A model generated the notes under the pieces. That model searched no databases, was not told the origin of the DNA, and saw only the letters and a program-made list of their open reading frames with translations. From positions 1 through 64,000 of the forward strand of contig NZ_SSXC01000010.1 of assembly GCF_021699055.1 (NCBI RefSeq): DNA of 64,000 bases, in the 5' to 3' direction. Shown piece by piece: positions 51,849 through 61,052 of the stretch. How positions within the stretch are numbered: position 1 is the first letter of the stretch; each line of letters begins with the position of its first letter. Made by a program: the position numbers and the translations under genes. This DNA is from Blastococcus sp. MG754426. GTDB lineage: Bacteria > Actinomycetota > Actinomycetes > Mycobacteriales > Geodermatophilaceae.

Positions 51849-51962
51849 GTGCTGCACCTCCGAGTTGACGTCTGGCGGTCATCCTGCCCGGTCCGGCCGG
51901 TGAGCACACCCCGAGACGCAGCCGGACGAGCGACCAGGGGCGGTCCTGGTTACGGTCCGGCG

Positions 51963-52892
51963 GTGCTGTTGCGCATCTTCACCGAACCGCAGATGGGCGC
52001 CACCTACGACGACCTGCTGGCCGTCGCCCGGCGCACGGAGGAGACCGGCTTCGACGCCTTCTTCCGTTCCGACCACTACCTGACCATGGGGGGCGACGGC
52101 CTGCCCGGGCCCACCGACGCCTGGGTCACGCTGGCCGGGCTCGCCCGGGAGACCAGCCGGATCCGGCTGGGCACCCTGATGACCGCCGGCACCTTCCGGC
52201 TGCCCGGTCCGCTGGCGATCTCCGTCGCCCAGGTCGACGCGATGAGCGGCGGCCGGGTGGAGCTGGGCATCGGCTCGGGCTGGTTCGAGGCCGAGCACAC
52301 CGCCTACGGCATCCCGTTCCCGCCCCTGGGGGAGCGGTTCGACCGGTACGAGGAGCAGCTCGCCGTCATCACCGGGCTGTGGGGGACGCCCGTCGGCGGC
52401 ACCTTCGACTTCGACGGGCAGCACTACCAGCTCTCCGGTTCCCCGGCGCTGCCCAAGCCCGTGCAGGAGGGCGGGGTGCCGGTCCTGGTCGGTGGCCGGG
52501 GGAAGCGGCGCACCCCGCGGCTGGCGGCCCGGTACGCGCGCGAGTTCAACGTGCCGTTCATGCCCGCCGACGAGAACGCCCGCCTCTTCGCCGGGGTGCG
52601 CGAGGCCTGCGAGGAGGCCGGTCGCGACCCGTCGTCCATGGTGTTCAGCTCGGCCCTGGTGCTCTGCGTCGGCCGGGACGAGGCCGAGCTCGCGCGCCGC
52701 GCGGCGGCGATCGGGCGCGACGTCGACGAGCTCCGCGAGCACGGCGTCGCCGGTACCCCGGCGGAGGCGGTCGAGGTCCTGGGCCGCTACGCCGAGGCGG
52801 GGGCCCAGCGGGTGTACCTGCAGGTGCTCGACCTCGCCGACCTGGACCACCTGGACCTGGTGGCGGGCGAGGTGGCGCCCCAGCTGCGCTGA
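51963..52892 (+). CDS. LLM-class F420-dependent oxidoreductase
   Basis: 309 residues from GTG 51963. The luciferase-like fold is clear: LLRIFTEPQMGATYDDLLAV, then TGFDAFFRSDHYLTMGG, RIRLGTLMTAGTFRLPGPLA, VDAMSGGRVELGIGSGWFEA and VPVLVGGRGKRRTPRLAARY, the last with the F420-phosphate-binding Gly-Gly-x-Gly. The LLM class F420-dependent subfamily (often TIGR03560-like) fits. Together with the NpdG-like protein at 19.6 kb this supports an F420-using organism. The substrate is unknown. TACGGT six bases before the GTG suggests a leaderless transcript. Confidence 0.88.
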   Translation: MLLRIFTEPQMGATYDDLLAVARRTEETGFDAFFRSDHYLTMGGDGLPGPTDAWVTLAGLARETSRIRLGTLMTAGTFRLPGPLAISVAQVDAMSGGRVELGIGSGWFEAEHTAYGIPFPPLGERFDRYEEQLAVITGLWGTPVGGTFDFDGQHYQLSGSPALPKPVQEGGVPVLVGGRGKRRTPRLAARYAREFNVPFMPADENARLFAGVREACEEAGRDPSSMVFSSALVLCVGRDEAELARRAAAIGRDVDELREHGVAGTPAEAVEVLGRYAEAGAQRVYLQVLDLADLDHLDLVAGEVAPQLR

Positions 52893-53002
52893 GGCGCCAC
52901 CCGCGCGGCCTACGGCCGCCGGCCGTGCGTCAGCGCGTGCATCGGCGTGAGCTGCTCCGAGCCCGGGTCGACCCCGCACGGGGACGTCGGGAGGTGCCCG
53001 CC

Positions 53003-53214
53003 ATGCCCTCGCAGTACGGCCAGTTCTGCCCGGTGGCCAAGGCCGTGGAGCTGCTCGACGAGCGGTGGACCCTGCTCGTCGTCCGTGAGCTCATGCTGGG
53101 GAGCCGGCACTTCAACGCCCTCCGCCGCGGCCTGCCGCGGATGTCGCCGGCGCTGCTGTCGAAGCGGCTGCACATGCTCGTCCGGGCCGGCGTCGTGGAA
53201 CCCCCGCCCGGTCA
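53003..53214 (+). pseudogene. Truncated HxlR-family regulator
   Basis: ATG 53003 with GGGAGGT upstream opens MPSQYGQFCPVAKAVELLDE, RWTLLVVRELMLGSRHFNAL and RRGLPRMSPALLSKRLHMLV, an intact HxlR winged-helix start with the conserved Cys. After RAGVVE the family sequence stops; the expected wing and C-terminal dimer helix are replaced by unrelated sequence and a hairpin (53219-53242), and the frame runs on as antisense of the GGDEF gene. About 70 of the usual 110 or more residues remain. Confidence 0.75.
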
Positions 53215-53218
53215 CCCG

Positions 53219-53242
53219 CACGCCGGCTGCCCAGCCGGCGTG
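53219..53242. terminator. 11-bp hairpin at the HxlR break and GGDEF 3' end
   Basis: Positions 53219-53229 and 53232-53242 are perfect reverse complements around two bases. It lies 12 bases past the stop (53254) of the minus-strand GGDEF gene and marks where HxlR homology ends. Confidence 0.65.
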
Positions 53243-53253
53243 AGGGACCCTCG

Positions 53254-54807
53254 TCACGAGGGGGCGACGTCGGCGTCGGCGGCCGGGAACGGGCTCGGCA
53301 GCCGAGGCGCCGGCACGTGGTCCAGGGAGTCCGCGACGTACCGGCGGACCCCGCCGCCGGCGCCCTTCGCGGCGTACATGGCCACGTCCGCGCACCGCAG
53401 CAGCGCGGCGGGGTCGGTGGCGTCCCCCGGAGAGGCGAGCGCGAGCCCGATGCTCACCCCCACCCGGACCGGCACGCCGGCGACGGTCACGGGGCGGCTC
53501 ACGACCCCGGCCAGCCGCTCCGCGCACTCCGGGGCGACGTCGGGGTCCGTGGCATCGAGCACCACCACGAACTCGTCGCCCCCCAGACGCGCGACCAGGT
53601 CGGTCGGTCGCACCGCCGCCCGGAGCCGCTCGGCCAGCCGGCGCAGCAGTTCGTCCCCGGCCTCGTGCCCCAGGCCGTCGTTGACCGCCTTGAAGCCGTC
53701 GAGGTCGAGCAGCAGCAGCGCGGTGGGCCGGCCGGTGGCGAGGTCGGTCTCCAGGCGGCGCACCAGCGACCGGCGGTTGGGCAGTCCGGTCAGGTCGTCG
53801 GTCCCGGCCTGGCGGCGGGCCTCCTGCAGGGCCCGGCCCTCCGCGAAGGTCACGGTGCTGCGCACGAGGAAGGCGGCCAGGCAGGCGAGGGCGCAGATCT
53901 CGCCGGGGCCGGTGCGGCCGTCACCCCACTGGACGCCGAGCACGACCAGCGAGCCGACCGCGCACGCCAGCGGGATCGCGAGCGAACGCCAGCGGAGCCG
54001 GTGCTCCAGCAGGTCCGGGTCGCGCCGGCGGGGCCTGGTCAGCCACGCGCCCGCAGCGGTCAGGCTGGCGTTGACCATCCACAGCAGGTCCAGCGGGCCG
54101 CCCGGGACGTACCCGCCGGCCGCCTGCTCCCGGGCCAGCAGCAGGTCGCCGGCGAACTTCACGGCCACGATCAGGCAGACGGTGGAGAGGACCAGGTCGG
54201 CCCGGTGCCCGATCATCGCCAGGACCGCACCCACGAGCGCCAGCAGCACGACGTCGGCGACGGGGTAGGCCAGGTTCACGGCCACCCCGAGGCCGGACAT
54301 GCCCGGGGCCGCGACGTCCGGGTCGAGGACCGCGACGGCGACGGCGGTCGCGCCGAGGGCTCCGACCAGGCCGTCCAGCCACGTGCCGGGACGCGGGCGG
54401 GCGAGCCGGGCGTGCACCATCAGCAGCGGGGTGGCGAACAGCGCCGGGTAGGAGGCGAGCCAGAACGCGTCCGCGACCGACGGGAACGGCGGGTCGGCGT
54501 CCCCAGCGAGCACGAGCCGGTGGGCCAGGTCGCCCGCCAGGTTGCAGATCCAGGCAGCGGCCGCGGCCCACCAGACGTACCGCTCCGCGCGTACCCGCCG
54601 CGCCGCCCGGAGGCAGACCGCCACCGCCAGCAGCGGGGCCGCGACGGCGAGCGCACCCGAGTCGACGAGGACGGCCGCCGGTGTCCCCGGCGGCTGGGAC
54701 ACGCCGAGGGCGAAGACCGCCGTGCTGGCGAGGGTGGTCGCCACCACCAGCCGCCACCCCGTCTCCGACCAGCCGCTTCTCGTCTCCCCGGCCCGGTCAG
54801 CGCGCAC
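53254..54807 (-). CDS. Membrane diguanylate cyclase (GGDEF)
   Basis: 517 residues from GTG 54807, preferred because AAGG lies seven bases before; GTG 54825 is possible. Nine or so helices fill residues 20-330. The GGDEF domain begins TDDLTGLPNRRSLVRRLETD, then LLLLDLDGFKAVNDGLGHEA and the canonical loop ARLGGDEFVVVLDAT, with an RxxD inhibitory site (RPTD) five residues before. It ends LLRCADVAMYAAKGAGGG. It should make c-di-GMP with feedback inhibition. The gene is followed on the same strand by a truncated HxlR antisense and preceded by the GGDEF-EAL gene; the two membrane regions are similar, so they are paralogs. Confidence 0.9.
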   Translation of the reverse strand: MRADRAGETRSGWSETGWRLVVATTLASTAVFALGVSQPPGTPAAVLVDSGALAVAAPLLAVAVCLRAARRVRAERYVWWAAAAAWICNLAGDLAHRLVLAGDADPPFPSVADAFWLASYPALFATPLLMVHARLARPRPGTWLDGLVGALGATAVAVAVLDPDVAAPGMSGLGVAVNLAYPVADVVLLALVGAVLAMIGHRADLVLSTVCLIVAVKFAGDLLLAREQAAGGYVPGGPLDLLWMVNASLTAAGAWLTRPRRRDPDLLEHRLRWRSLAIPLACAVGSLVVLGVQWGDGRTGPGEICALACLAAFLVRSTVTFAEGRALQEARRQAGTDDLTGLPNRRSLVRRLETDLATGRPTALLLLDLDGFKAVNDGLGHEAGDELLRRLAERLRAAVRPTDLVARLGGDEFVVVLDATDPDVAPECAERLAGVVSRPVTVAGVPVRVGVSIGLALASPGDATDPAALLRCADVAMYAAKGAGGGVRRYVADSLDHVPAPRLPSPFPAADADVAPS

Positions 54808-54868
54808 GCGCGCACCTTGGCACACCAGCGGCTGAGGGGAGGGTGAACCCCGGGTCCGACGCGCGCAT

Positions 54869-57193
54869 TCAGACCCGGGCCCGTTCCCCCGGCGTGCGGG
54901 GAGCGGGGAGCGCCGGCCGTGAGGTGCCCCGCCGGGTGCGGTCGTCCAGCCAGGCGAGGAGCTCCTCGACCGGCATGGGGTGGGCGACCGCGTACCCCTG
55001 GGCGACGTCGCAGCCCAGCTCGGCCAGCGCCGCCGCGGTGTCGTCGTCCTCCACGCCCTCGGCGACCAGGGTCAGGCCCAGGTCGTGGGCCAGGGCCACG
55101 GTGTGCCGGACGATGGCCGTCGCCCGGGGGTCCCGCCCGACGTCGGTGGTGAGGCTGCGGTCGAGCTTGAGCTCGTCGGCCGGCAGGTGGCGCAGGTAGG
55201 CCAGGGAGCTGTACCCGGTGCCGTAGTCGTCGATCGACGTGCGGACGCCCAGCCGGCGCAGCTCGCCGAGCACCGTGCGACCGCGGTCGGGGTCGGCCAT
55301 GAGGGTGTCCTCGACCAGCTCGAGGGTGAGCGCCCGCGCCGGCAGCCCGTGCGCGCGCAGCAGCGCCGCGACGGTGGCCGGGAGGTCGGGGTCGGTGACG
55401 TTGGCGGCGGACAGGTTGACCGAGACCGGCACCGCCCGCTCCGGCCACCAGCGGGCCGCCGCGGCCAGCGCGAGGTCGAGGACGGCGTCGGTGAGCGGGC
55501 GCATGAGCCCGGCCTGCTCGGCGGCGGGCAGGACGACGCCGGGGGAGAGCAGCCCGCGCCCCGGGTGCTCCCACCGCACGAGCGCCTCGACCCCGACCAC
55601 CTGCCCGCGCGCCAGTGCGACCTGGGGTTGGAGGTGCACGACCAGCTGTCCCTCGTCGAGGGCGGTCCGGAGGTCCTCCATCGTCCGGAGCCGGTCACCG
55701 GAGCCGCTCCGCGGGTCGGGCACGTAGGAGCGCACCCCCTCGCGCGCGTTCTTGGCCGCGTACATCGCCACGTCTGCGCAGCGCAGCAGCTCGGTCACGG
55801 TTGCGGCGGGCACCGGCCCGGTGGCGATGCCGACGCTGACCCCCACGTGCAGCCGCTCGCCCAGGACGACGAACGGTTCCAGCAGGCGCCCGCGCAGCCG
55901 CCCGGCGCGTTCGGTGGCGCCGTCCACCCCCGTCCCGGGCAGGAGGACGGCGAACTCGTCGCCACCGAGGCGGGCCAGCAGGTCACCAGGCCGCAGCTCC
56001 GGCTCCAGCCGCGGGCCGATCTGCCGCAGCAGGTCGTCGCCGGCGGCGTGGCCGAGGCTGTCGTTGACCTCCTTGAACCCGTCGAGGTCCAGCAGCAGCA
56101 GGGCGACCGGCCGGTCCGTGCCCGGGGTGAGCGCCGTCCGGGCGCGCTCCAGCAGCGCCCGCCGGTTGGGCAGCCCGGTCAGCTCGTCGGTGCGGGCCTG
56201 CTCCTGGATCTCGTGCAGGCCGCGGAGCTCCTGGACCGACATGGCCGTGCGCGCCAGGGTGGAGAGCAGGCAGGTGACCGCGGCCCAGCCGGGGATGCCC
56301 AGGCCGGGGGTCCCCCACGTCGACACCAGGACGGCCACGCTCATCACGTTCGCCCCCAGGGGGACGACGGCGACCCGCCAGCCCAGGCGGGCGAGCGGAT
56401 CGGTGTCGGCCGGTTGGATGCGGGGCGTGCGCCCGGCGACGTGCGCGGCCAGGGCGGTGCACGCCGCGCCGCTGAGCCAGGTGAGCGTCAGCGGCCCGTC
56501 GACGGCCGGCGCACCGGCCACCACCCGGTTCACGAGGACGGCGTCGGCCGCGAGCGTGCACAGCAGGCCGGCGGTGATCAGCACCAGCGGCCAGTCCCGG
56601 CGGAGACCCATGACGGCGCAGACGGCCGAGACGGCCGCCAGGAGCAGCGTGTCCGCGATCGGGTACAGCTGCACGACCGCGAGCCGGCCGTCGGCCGGGG
56701 GCGAGGCGATCGAGGGCAGCAGGGTGACGGCGAAGATGACGGCACCGCAGGCCCCGGTCAGCGCGTCGAACCACATGCTCGGGTGCGGCTTGCCGACCCG
56801 GGACCGCACCACGCCGAGGAGGGCGATGCCCATCGCCGGGTAGGCGGGCGCCCAGAGGACGAGGGTCAGCCAGGCCGGGACGGTGCCGAGTGCGGGCTCG
56901 AGGACCAGGGCGTACAGGGTGGTGCTGGATGCCACGGCGGCGAGCGCCACCGCCAGCGCGTTCCAGATGAGCCGGTCGTCCCGGCGGTGCAGCGCGGTCC
57001 GGCGGCAGACGGCCGCGCCGAGCAGGTAGACGGCGTCGTAGACCACCAGGTCGTAGGTGAGCGCCAGGGCGTTCCCGGACGGGCGCCACAGCTCACCGGC
57101 CGCGTAGGCGGCGACCGCGACCAGGCAGGCCAGGGTCAGCCCGCCGGTCCGGGGTGCGCGGCTCCGGCCGGTGCGCGCGTCGAGAGGGTCCAC
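54869..57193 (-). CDS. Membrane GGDEF-EAL protein
   Basis: About 774 residues if GTG 57193 is used; the start is uncertain. Nine or so helices to about residue 300 are followed by GGDEF: TDELTGLPNRRALLERARTA, LLLLDLDGFKEVNDSLGHAA and RLGGDEFAVLLPGTG with RPGD five residues before the loop. The EAL domain (about 520-760) has VGVEALVRWEHPGRGLLSPG, SVNLSAANVTDPDLPATVAA, LTLELVEDTLM, SIDDYGTGYSSLAYL, ELKLDRSL and VAEGVEDDDTAAAL, so the catalytic metal and base residues are all kept. Both synthesis and breakdown of c-di-GMP are possible. It is divergent from the leuS leader. Confidence 0.9.
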   Translation of the reverse strand: MDPLDARTGRSRAPRTGGLTLACLVAVAAYAAGELWRPSGNALALTYDLVVYDAVYLLGAAVCRRTALHRRDDRLIWNALAVALAAVASSTTLYALVLEPALGTVPAWLTLVLWAPAYPAMGIALLGVVRSRVGKPHPSMWFDALTGACGAVIFAVTLLPSIASPPADGRLAVVQLYPIADTLLLAAVSAVCAVMGLRRDWPLVLITAGLLCTLAADAVLVNRVVAGAPAVDGPLTLTWLSGAACTALAAHVAGRTPRIQPADTDPLARLGWRVAVVPLGANVMSVAVLVSTWGTPGLGIPGWAAVTCLLSTLARTAMSVQELRGLHEIQEQARTDELTGLPNRRALLERARTALTPGTDRPVALLLLDLDGFKEVNDSLGHAAGDDLLRQIGPRLEPELRPGDLLARLGGDEFAVLLPGTGVDGATERAGRLRGRLLEPFVVLGERLHVGVSVGIATGPVPAATVTELLRCADVAMYAAKNAREGVRSYVPDPRSGSGDRLRTMEDLRTALDEGQLVVHLQPQVALARGQVVGVEALVRWEHPGRGLLSPGVVLPAAEQAGLMRPLTDAVLDLALAAAARWWPERAVPVSVNLSAANVTDPDLPATVAALLRAHGLPARALTLELVEDTLMADPDRGRTVLGELRRLGVRTSIDDYGTGYSSLAYLRHLPADELKLDRSLTTDVGRDPRATAIVRHTVALAHDLGLTLVAEGVEDDDTAAALAELGCDVAQGYAVAHPMPVEELLAWLDDRTRRGTSRPALPAPRTPGERARV

Positions 57194-57308
57194 GGTCCGG
57201 TCATCGACCGCGGCGAGGAGGGTGTCGAGACGAATGCGTCCGGTATGACCCCGAAGGGTGGCCCCCCGGCTCCCGGCGCCCGTGGCCGCTCCCGGGGTGG
57301 CCAGGCGG

Positions 57309-57314
57309 TAGGCT
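57309..57314 (+). promoter_or_regulatory. -10 box of the leuS leader transcript
   Basis: TAGGCT, a TAnnnT box, ends seven bases before the GTG of the leucine leader peptide, giving a leaderless start near 57321. No convincing -35 is seen. Confidence 0.55.
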
Positions 57315-57321
57315 CGGGGCC

Positions 57322-57357
57322 GTGACCGGGCGGCTCCTGCTTCTCCGGCCGTGCTGA
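57322..57357 (+). CDS. Leucine leader peptide upstream of leuS
   Basis: GTG at 57322 opens an 11-codon frame encoding [11 protein letters not shown], ending TGA at 57355-57357. Four consecutive leucine codons (CTC CTG CTT CTC at 57334-57345) lie just before a hairpin and a U-tract terminator, 104 bases ahead of leuS. This is the layout of a classic ribosome-mediated attenuator that senses charged leucine tRNA. The peptide has no other role. CTT is a rare leucine codon in such GC-rich genomes, which could sharpen the response. It is too short for gene callers. Confidence 0.72.
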   Translation: MTGRLLLLRPC

Positions 57358-57408
57358 CCAGATCCCCCGCGACCAGCACGGCGACCCCTCCTGCGTGAGG
57401 GGTTTTTT
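57348..57408 (+). terminator. Attenuator: hairpin plus U-tract terminator before leuS
   Basis: A 9-bp hairpin (GCCGTGCTG 57348-57356 with CAGCACGGC 57374-57382) begins at the last codons of the leader peptide. It is followed by a terminator stem (ACCCCTC 57384-57390 with GAGGGGT 57397-57403) and six T's (57403-57408), the only clear U-tract terminator I saw in this window. The two stems are adjacent, not overlapping, so the antiterminator pairing is unresolved. Confidence 0.75.
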
Positions 57409-57460
57409 GTTGCCCACCACCGGTACCGCACCGCGCACGACGATCCGGGAGCACGAGACG

Positions 57461-60352
57461 ATGAGCCAGACCGACAGCCGCAGCACCGAGGCCGCAGGCG
57501 ACGGCGTCCCGCCCCACCGGTACACCCCGGCGCTGGCCCAGCAGATCGAGCTGGCCTGGCAGGACCGCTGGGAGGCCGAGGGCACCTTCCACACGCCCAA
57601 CCCGGTCGGGCGGCTGAGCGCGGGCTTCGAGCGGGTGGCCGACCGGCCGAAGTTCTTCGCGATGGACATGTTCCCGTACCCCTCGGGCGCCGGCCTGCAC
57701 GTCGGGCACCCGCTGGGCTACCTCGGCACCGACGTCACCAGCCGGTTCCGCCGGATGGACGGCGACAACGTGCTGCACCCCATGGGCTACGACGCCTTCG
57801 GCCTGCCGGCGGAGCAGTACGCCGTGCAGACCGGGCAGCACCCGCGGATCACCACCGAGGCCAACATCGCCGCGATCAGCGCCCAGCTGCGCCGGCTCGG
57901 CGTGGACCACGACCAGCGCCGCACCTTCGCGACGATCGACCCGGGCTACTACAAGTGGACCCAGTGGATCTTCCTGCAGATCTTCGGCTCCTGGTTCGAC
58001 CCGGAGGCCGGCAAGGCGCGCCGCATCGAGGAGCTCGTCGCCGAGCTGGACGCCGGCGTCCGCGAGCCCGGCCCGGGCACCAACCCCTACGGCCGCCCGT
58101 GGGCCGAGCTGGACGAGGTGCAGCGCGGCGTGGTCGTCGACGCGCACCGGCTGGCCTACCTCCACGAGGCGCCGGTCAACTGGTGCCCGGGCCTGGGCAC
58201 GGTGCTGTCCAACGAGGAGGTCACGCCCGACGGCCGGTCCGAGCGCGGCAACTTCCCGGTGTTCCGGCGCCCGCTCAAGCAGTGGATGATGCGCATCACC
58301 GCCTACGCGGACCGGCTGCTGGCCGATCTGGACCGGCTGGACTGGCCGGACTCGCTGAAGCTGATGCAGCGCAACTGGATCGGCCGCTCGACCGGTGCGC
58401 GCATCCGCTTCGCCGCGGGCGAGCAGACGATCGAGGTCTTCACCACCCGGCCGGACACGCTCTTCGGCGCCACCTACATGGTGCTGGCCCCCGAGCACCC
58501 GCTGGTCGAGGGGCTGACCGCCGCGGCCTGGCCCGACGGCACCGACCCCCGCTGGACGGGTGGCGGGGCCACGCCGGCCGAGGCGGTGCGCGAGTACCAG
58601 CGCCAGGCCTCCCGGCGCTCGGAGCTCGACCGGCAGGACACCGGCCGGGAGAAGACCGGTGTCTGGCTGGGCGTCACCGCCGTCAACCCGGTCAACGGCC
58701 GGGAGCTGCCGGTGTTCATCGCCGATTACGTGCTCACCGGTTACGGCACCGGCGCGATCATGGCCGTGCCCGGCGAGGACCAGCGCGACTGGGAGTTCGC
58801 GCGGGAGTTCGGCCTGGACGTCGTCCCGACCGTCGAGCGCCCCGAGGGCTTCGACGACGAGAGCGGCGCGTACAGCGGCCCCGGCCGGATGATCAACTCC
58901 GCCAACGACGAGATCTCGCTGGACGGGCTGGACAAGGCCGAGGCGATCGCCCGCGTCACCGACTGGCTGGTGGCTAAGGGCGCCGGCGAGGCGACCACGA
59001 CCTACAAGCTGCGCGACTGGCTGTTCAGCCGGCAGCGCTACTGGGGTGAGCCGTTCCCGATCGTCTACGACGAGAACGACCGCCCGGTGGCCGTCCCGCA
59101 GGCGATGCTCCCGGTGCTGCTGCCCGAGGTCGACGACTACTCGCCGAAGACCTTCGACGACGACGACGCCGACTCCGCGCCCGAGCCGCCGCTGTCCCGG
59201 GCCACCGACTGGACGACGGTCGAGCTGGACCTCGGTGACGGGCCGAGGAAGTACCGGCGCGAGACCAACACGATGCCCAACTGGGCGGGCTCCTGCTGGT
59301 ACTACCTGCGCTACCTGGACCCGGGCGACGACGAGCGGATGGTCGACCCGGAGCTGGAGCGGTACTGGATGGGGCCGCGCGAGCCCGGGGACACCGGCGG
59401 CGTCGACCTGTACGTCGGCGGCGTCGAGCACGCCGTCCTGCACCTGCTCTACGCCCGCTTCTGGCACAAGGTGCTGTTCGACCTGGGCCACGTCTCCAGC
59501 GAGGAGCCGTTCCGCCGGCTGGTCAACCAGGGCTACATCTCGGCCTACGCCTACACCGACGAGCGCGGGTTCTACGTGCCCGCCGCCGACGTGGAGGAGA
59601 AGGACGGCCGGTTCTCCTACCAGGGCAAGCCGGTCAACCGCGAGTACGGGAAGATCGGCAAGAGCCTGAAGAACATGGTGACGCCGGACGAGATGATCGG
59701 CGCCTACGGTGCCGACACCTTCCGCGTCTACGAGATGTCGACCGGCCCGCTGGAGCAGTCCCGCCCGTGGGAGACCAAGGCCGTCGTCGGCTCGCAGCGA
59801 CTGCTGCAGCGCATCTGGCGGGTCGTCGTCGACGAGGAGAGCGGCGCGGTGCGGGCCGCCGACGTCGAGCCGGCCGAGGAGACGCTGCGCGCGCTGCACA
59901 AGGCGATCGACGGCGTCCGCGACGGCTACGCGACCCTGCGGTTCAACATCGCGATCGCCCGCATCACCGAGCTGACCAACCACCTCACCCAGGCCTACGG
60001 GGCCGACCGCCCGGTGCCCCGGTCGGTCGCCGAGCCGCTGGTGCTGATGGTCGCCCCGCTGGCGCCGCACCTGGCCGAGGAGCTGTGGTCGCGGCTGGGT
60101 CACGACGGGTCCTCGGCGTGGGCGCCGTTCCCGGTGGCCGACGAGCGGTGGCTGGTCGAGGACACGGTGCAGGTCGCCGTCCAGGTCAACGGCAAGGTGC
60201 GGGCGCAGGTGCAGGTGCCCGCGGACGCCGACGCCGCCGCGCTGGAGGCCGCCGCCCGGGCCGACGAGAAGATCGCCGGCTACCTCGAGGGCGCCACCGT
60301 CCGTCGCGTCGTCGCCGTCCCCGGCCGGCTCGTCAACTTCGTCCTCGGCTGA
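57461..60352 (+). CDS. leuS: Leucyl-tRNA synthetase
   Basis: 963 residues from ATG 57461, with GGGAG upstream. The class I signatures are present: the HIGH site as [17 protein letters not shown] (about 80) and the KMSKS site as [15 protein letters not shown] (about 730). The editing domain has [20 protein letters not shown], and the Zn/catalytic insert and C-terminal [20 protein letters not shown] follow. The length fits actinobacterial LeuRS (M. tuberculosis about 970). It charges tRNA-Leu and proofreads. Expression is probably set by the leucine leader and attenuator, giving more enzyme when charged leucine tRNA is scarce. The gene is monocistronic and divergent from the GGDEF-EAL gene. Confidence 0.97.
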   Translation: MSQTDSRSTEAAGDGVPPHRYTPALAQQIELAWQDRWEAEGTFHTPNPVGRLSAGFERVADRPKFFAMDMFPYPSGAGLHVGHPLGYLGTDVTSRFRRMDGDNVLHPMGYDAFGLPAEQYAVQTGQHPRITTEANIAAISAQLRRLGVDHDQRRTFATIDPGYYKWTQWIFLQIFGSWFDPEAGKARRIEELVAELDAGVREPGPGTNPYGRPWAELDEVQRGVVVDAHRLAYLHEAPVNWCPGLGTVLSNEEVTPDGRSERGNFPVFRRPLKQWMMRITAYADRLLADLDRLDWPDSLKLMQRNWIGRSTGARIRFAAGEQTIEVFTTRPDTLFGATYMVLAPEHPLVEGLTAAAWPDGTDPRWTGGGATPAEAVREYQRQASRRSELDRQDTGREKTGVWLGVTAVNPVNGRELPVFIADYVLTGYGTGAIMAVPGEDQRDWEFAREFGLDVVPTVERPEGFDDESGAYSGPGRMINSANDEISLDGLDKAEAIARVTDWLVAKGAGEATTTYKLRDWLFSRQRYWGEPFPIVYDENDRPVAVPQAMLPVLLPEVDDYSPKTFDDDDADSAPEPPLSRATDWTTVELDLGDGPRKYRRETNTMPNWAGSCWYYLRYLDPGDDERMVDPELERYWMGPREPGDTGGVDLYVGGVEHAVLHLLYARFWHKVLFDLGHVSSEEPFRRLVNQGYISAYAYTDERGFYVPAADVEEKDGRFSYQGKPVNREYGKIGKSLKNMVTPDEMIGAYGADTFRVYEMSTGPLEQSRPWETKAVVGSQRLLQRIWRVVVDEESGAVRAADVEPAEETLRALHKAIDGVRDGYATLRFNIAIARITELTNHLTQAYGADRPVPRSVAEPLVLMVAPLAPHLAEELWSRLGHDGSSAWAPFPVADERWLVEDTVQVAVQVNGKVRAQVQVPADADAAALEAAARADEKIAGYLEGATVRRVVAVPGRLVNFVLG

Positions 60353-60374
60353 GCTCTGCGGCCAGGTCCGCGGG

Positions 60375-61031
60375 TCAGGCCGGTGCGGGGGCCCCGGCCA
60401 GCACGCGGGTCATCGCCGCCTCGACCGGCGCCGTCGCCTCGGCCGTCGTGAGGTCCCGGCCCAGCTCGGCCGACAGCGAGGTGACGCCGGCGTCGGGGAT
60501 GCCGCAGGGCACCATGTTGGCGAAGAAGCTCAGGTCGGGGTCGCAGTTGAGCGCGAAGCCGTGCATCGTCACGCCGCGCGCGACCCGGATGCCGATCGCG
60601 GCCACCTTGCGTTCCGGCCGGTGGCCCTGGCCGGGCTCGTCCGCGGGCACCCAGACACCGCTGCGGCCCTCGACCTGCCCGGCCGCCAGCCCGAAGCCCG
60701 CGCAGACCTCGATCAGCGCCTCCTCCAGCCGGCGGACGTAGGCCACGACGTCGACCGGGTCGGGCAGCGCGACGATCGGGTAGCCGACCAGCTGGCCGGG
60801 CCCGTGCCAGGTGATCTTGCCGCCGCGGTCGACGTCGATGACCGGTGTCCCGTCGAAGGGGCGCTCGTGCGGTTCGGTCCGCTTGCCGGCGGTGTACACC
60901 GGCGGGTGCTCCAGGAGCAGCAGCGTGTCGGGGGCCTCGCCGGCCACCCGCCGGGCGTGCAGCTCGCGCTGCTGCGCCCAGGCCTCCTCGTAGGGAACGG
61001 TGCCCGCCCGGATGATGCGCAGCTCGCTCAC
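60375..61031 (-). CDS. lipB: Octanoyltransferase
   Basis: 218 residues from GTG 61031. LipB motifs are intact: [40 protein letters not shown], the catalytic Lys in [40 protein letters not shown] with the catalytic Cys, and [11 protein letters not shown]. It moves octanoate from acyl-carrier protein to lipoyl domains before LipA acts. In mycobacteria lipB and lipA are neighbours; here about 10 kb (GGDEF genes, leuS and others) separates them. It ends 22 bases after the leuS stop on the opposite strand. Confidence 0.96.
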   Translation of the reverse strand: MSELRIIRAGTVPYEEAWAQQRELHARRVAGEAPDTLLLLEHPPVYTAGKRTEPHERPFDGTPVIDVDRGGKITWHGPGQLVGYPIVALPDPVDVVAYVRRLEEALIEVCAGFGLAAGQVEGRSGVWVPADEPGQGHRPERKVAAIGIRVARGVTMHGFALNCDPDLSFFANMVPCGIPDAGVTSLSAELGRDLTTAEATAPVEAAMTRVLAGAPAPA

Positions 61032-61052
61032 GCCCGCCAGCCTATGCCCGCG

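Noticed and set aside
57136-57210. A short minus-strand ORF beginning ATG ACC GGA in the GGDEF-EAL upstream region
   Set aside because: It overlaps the kinase-sized GGDEF-EAL frame in another phase and has no homology; probably chance.
57315-57460. A T-box riboswitch before leuS
   Set aside because: No T-box sequence (consensus TGGNACCGCG) or stem I features are seen; the leader peptide explains the region better.
54869-60103. A 1744-codon minus-strand open frame through leuS
   Set aside because: Only its last 774 codons (GGDEF-EAL) match a family. The rest is antisense to leuS with shadow-like composition.
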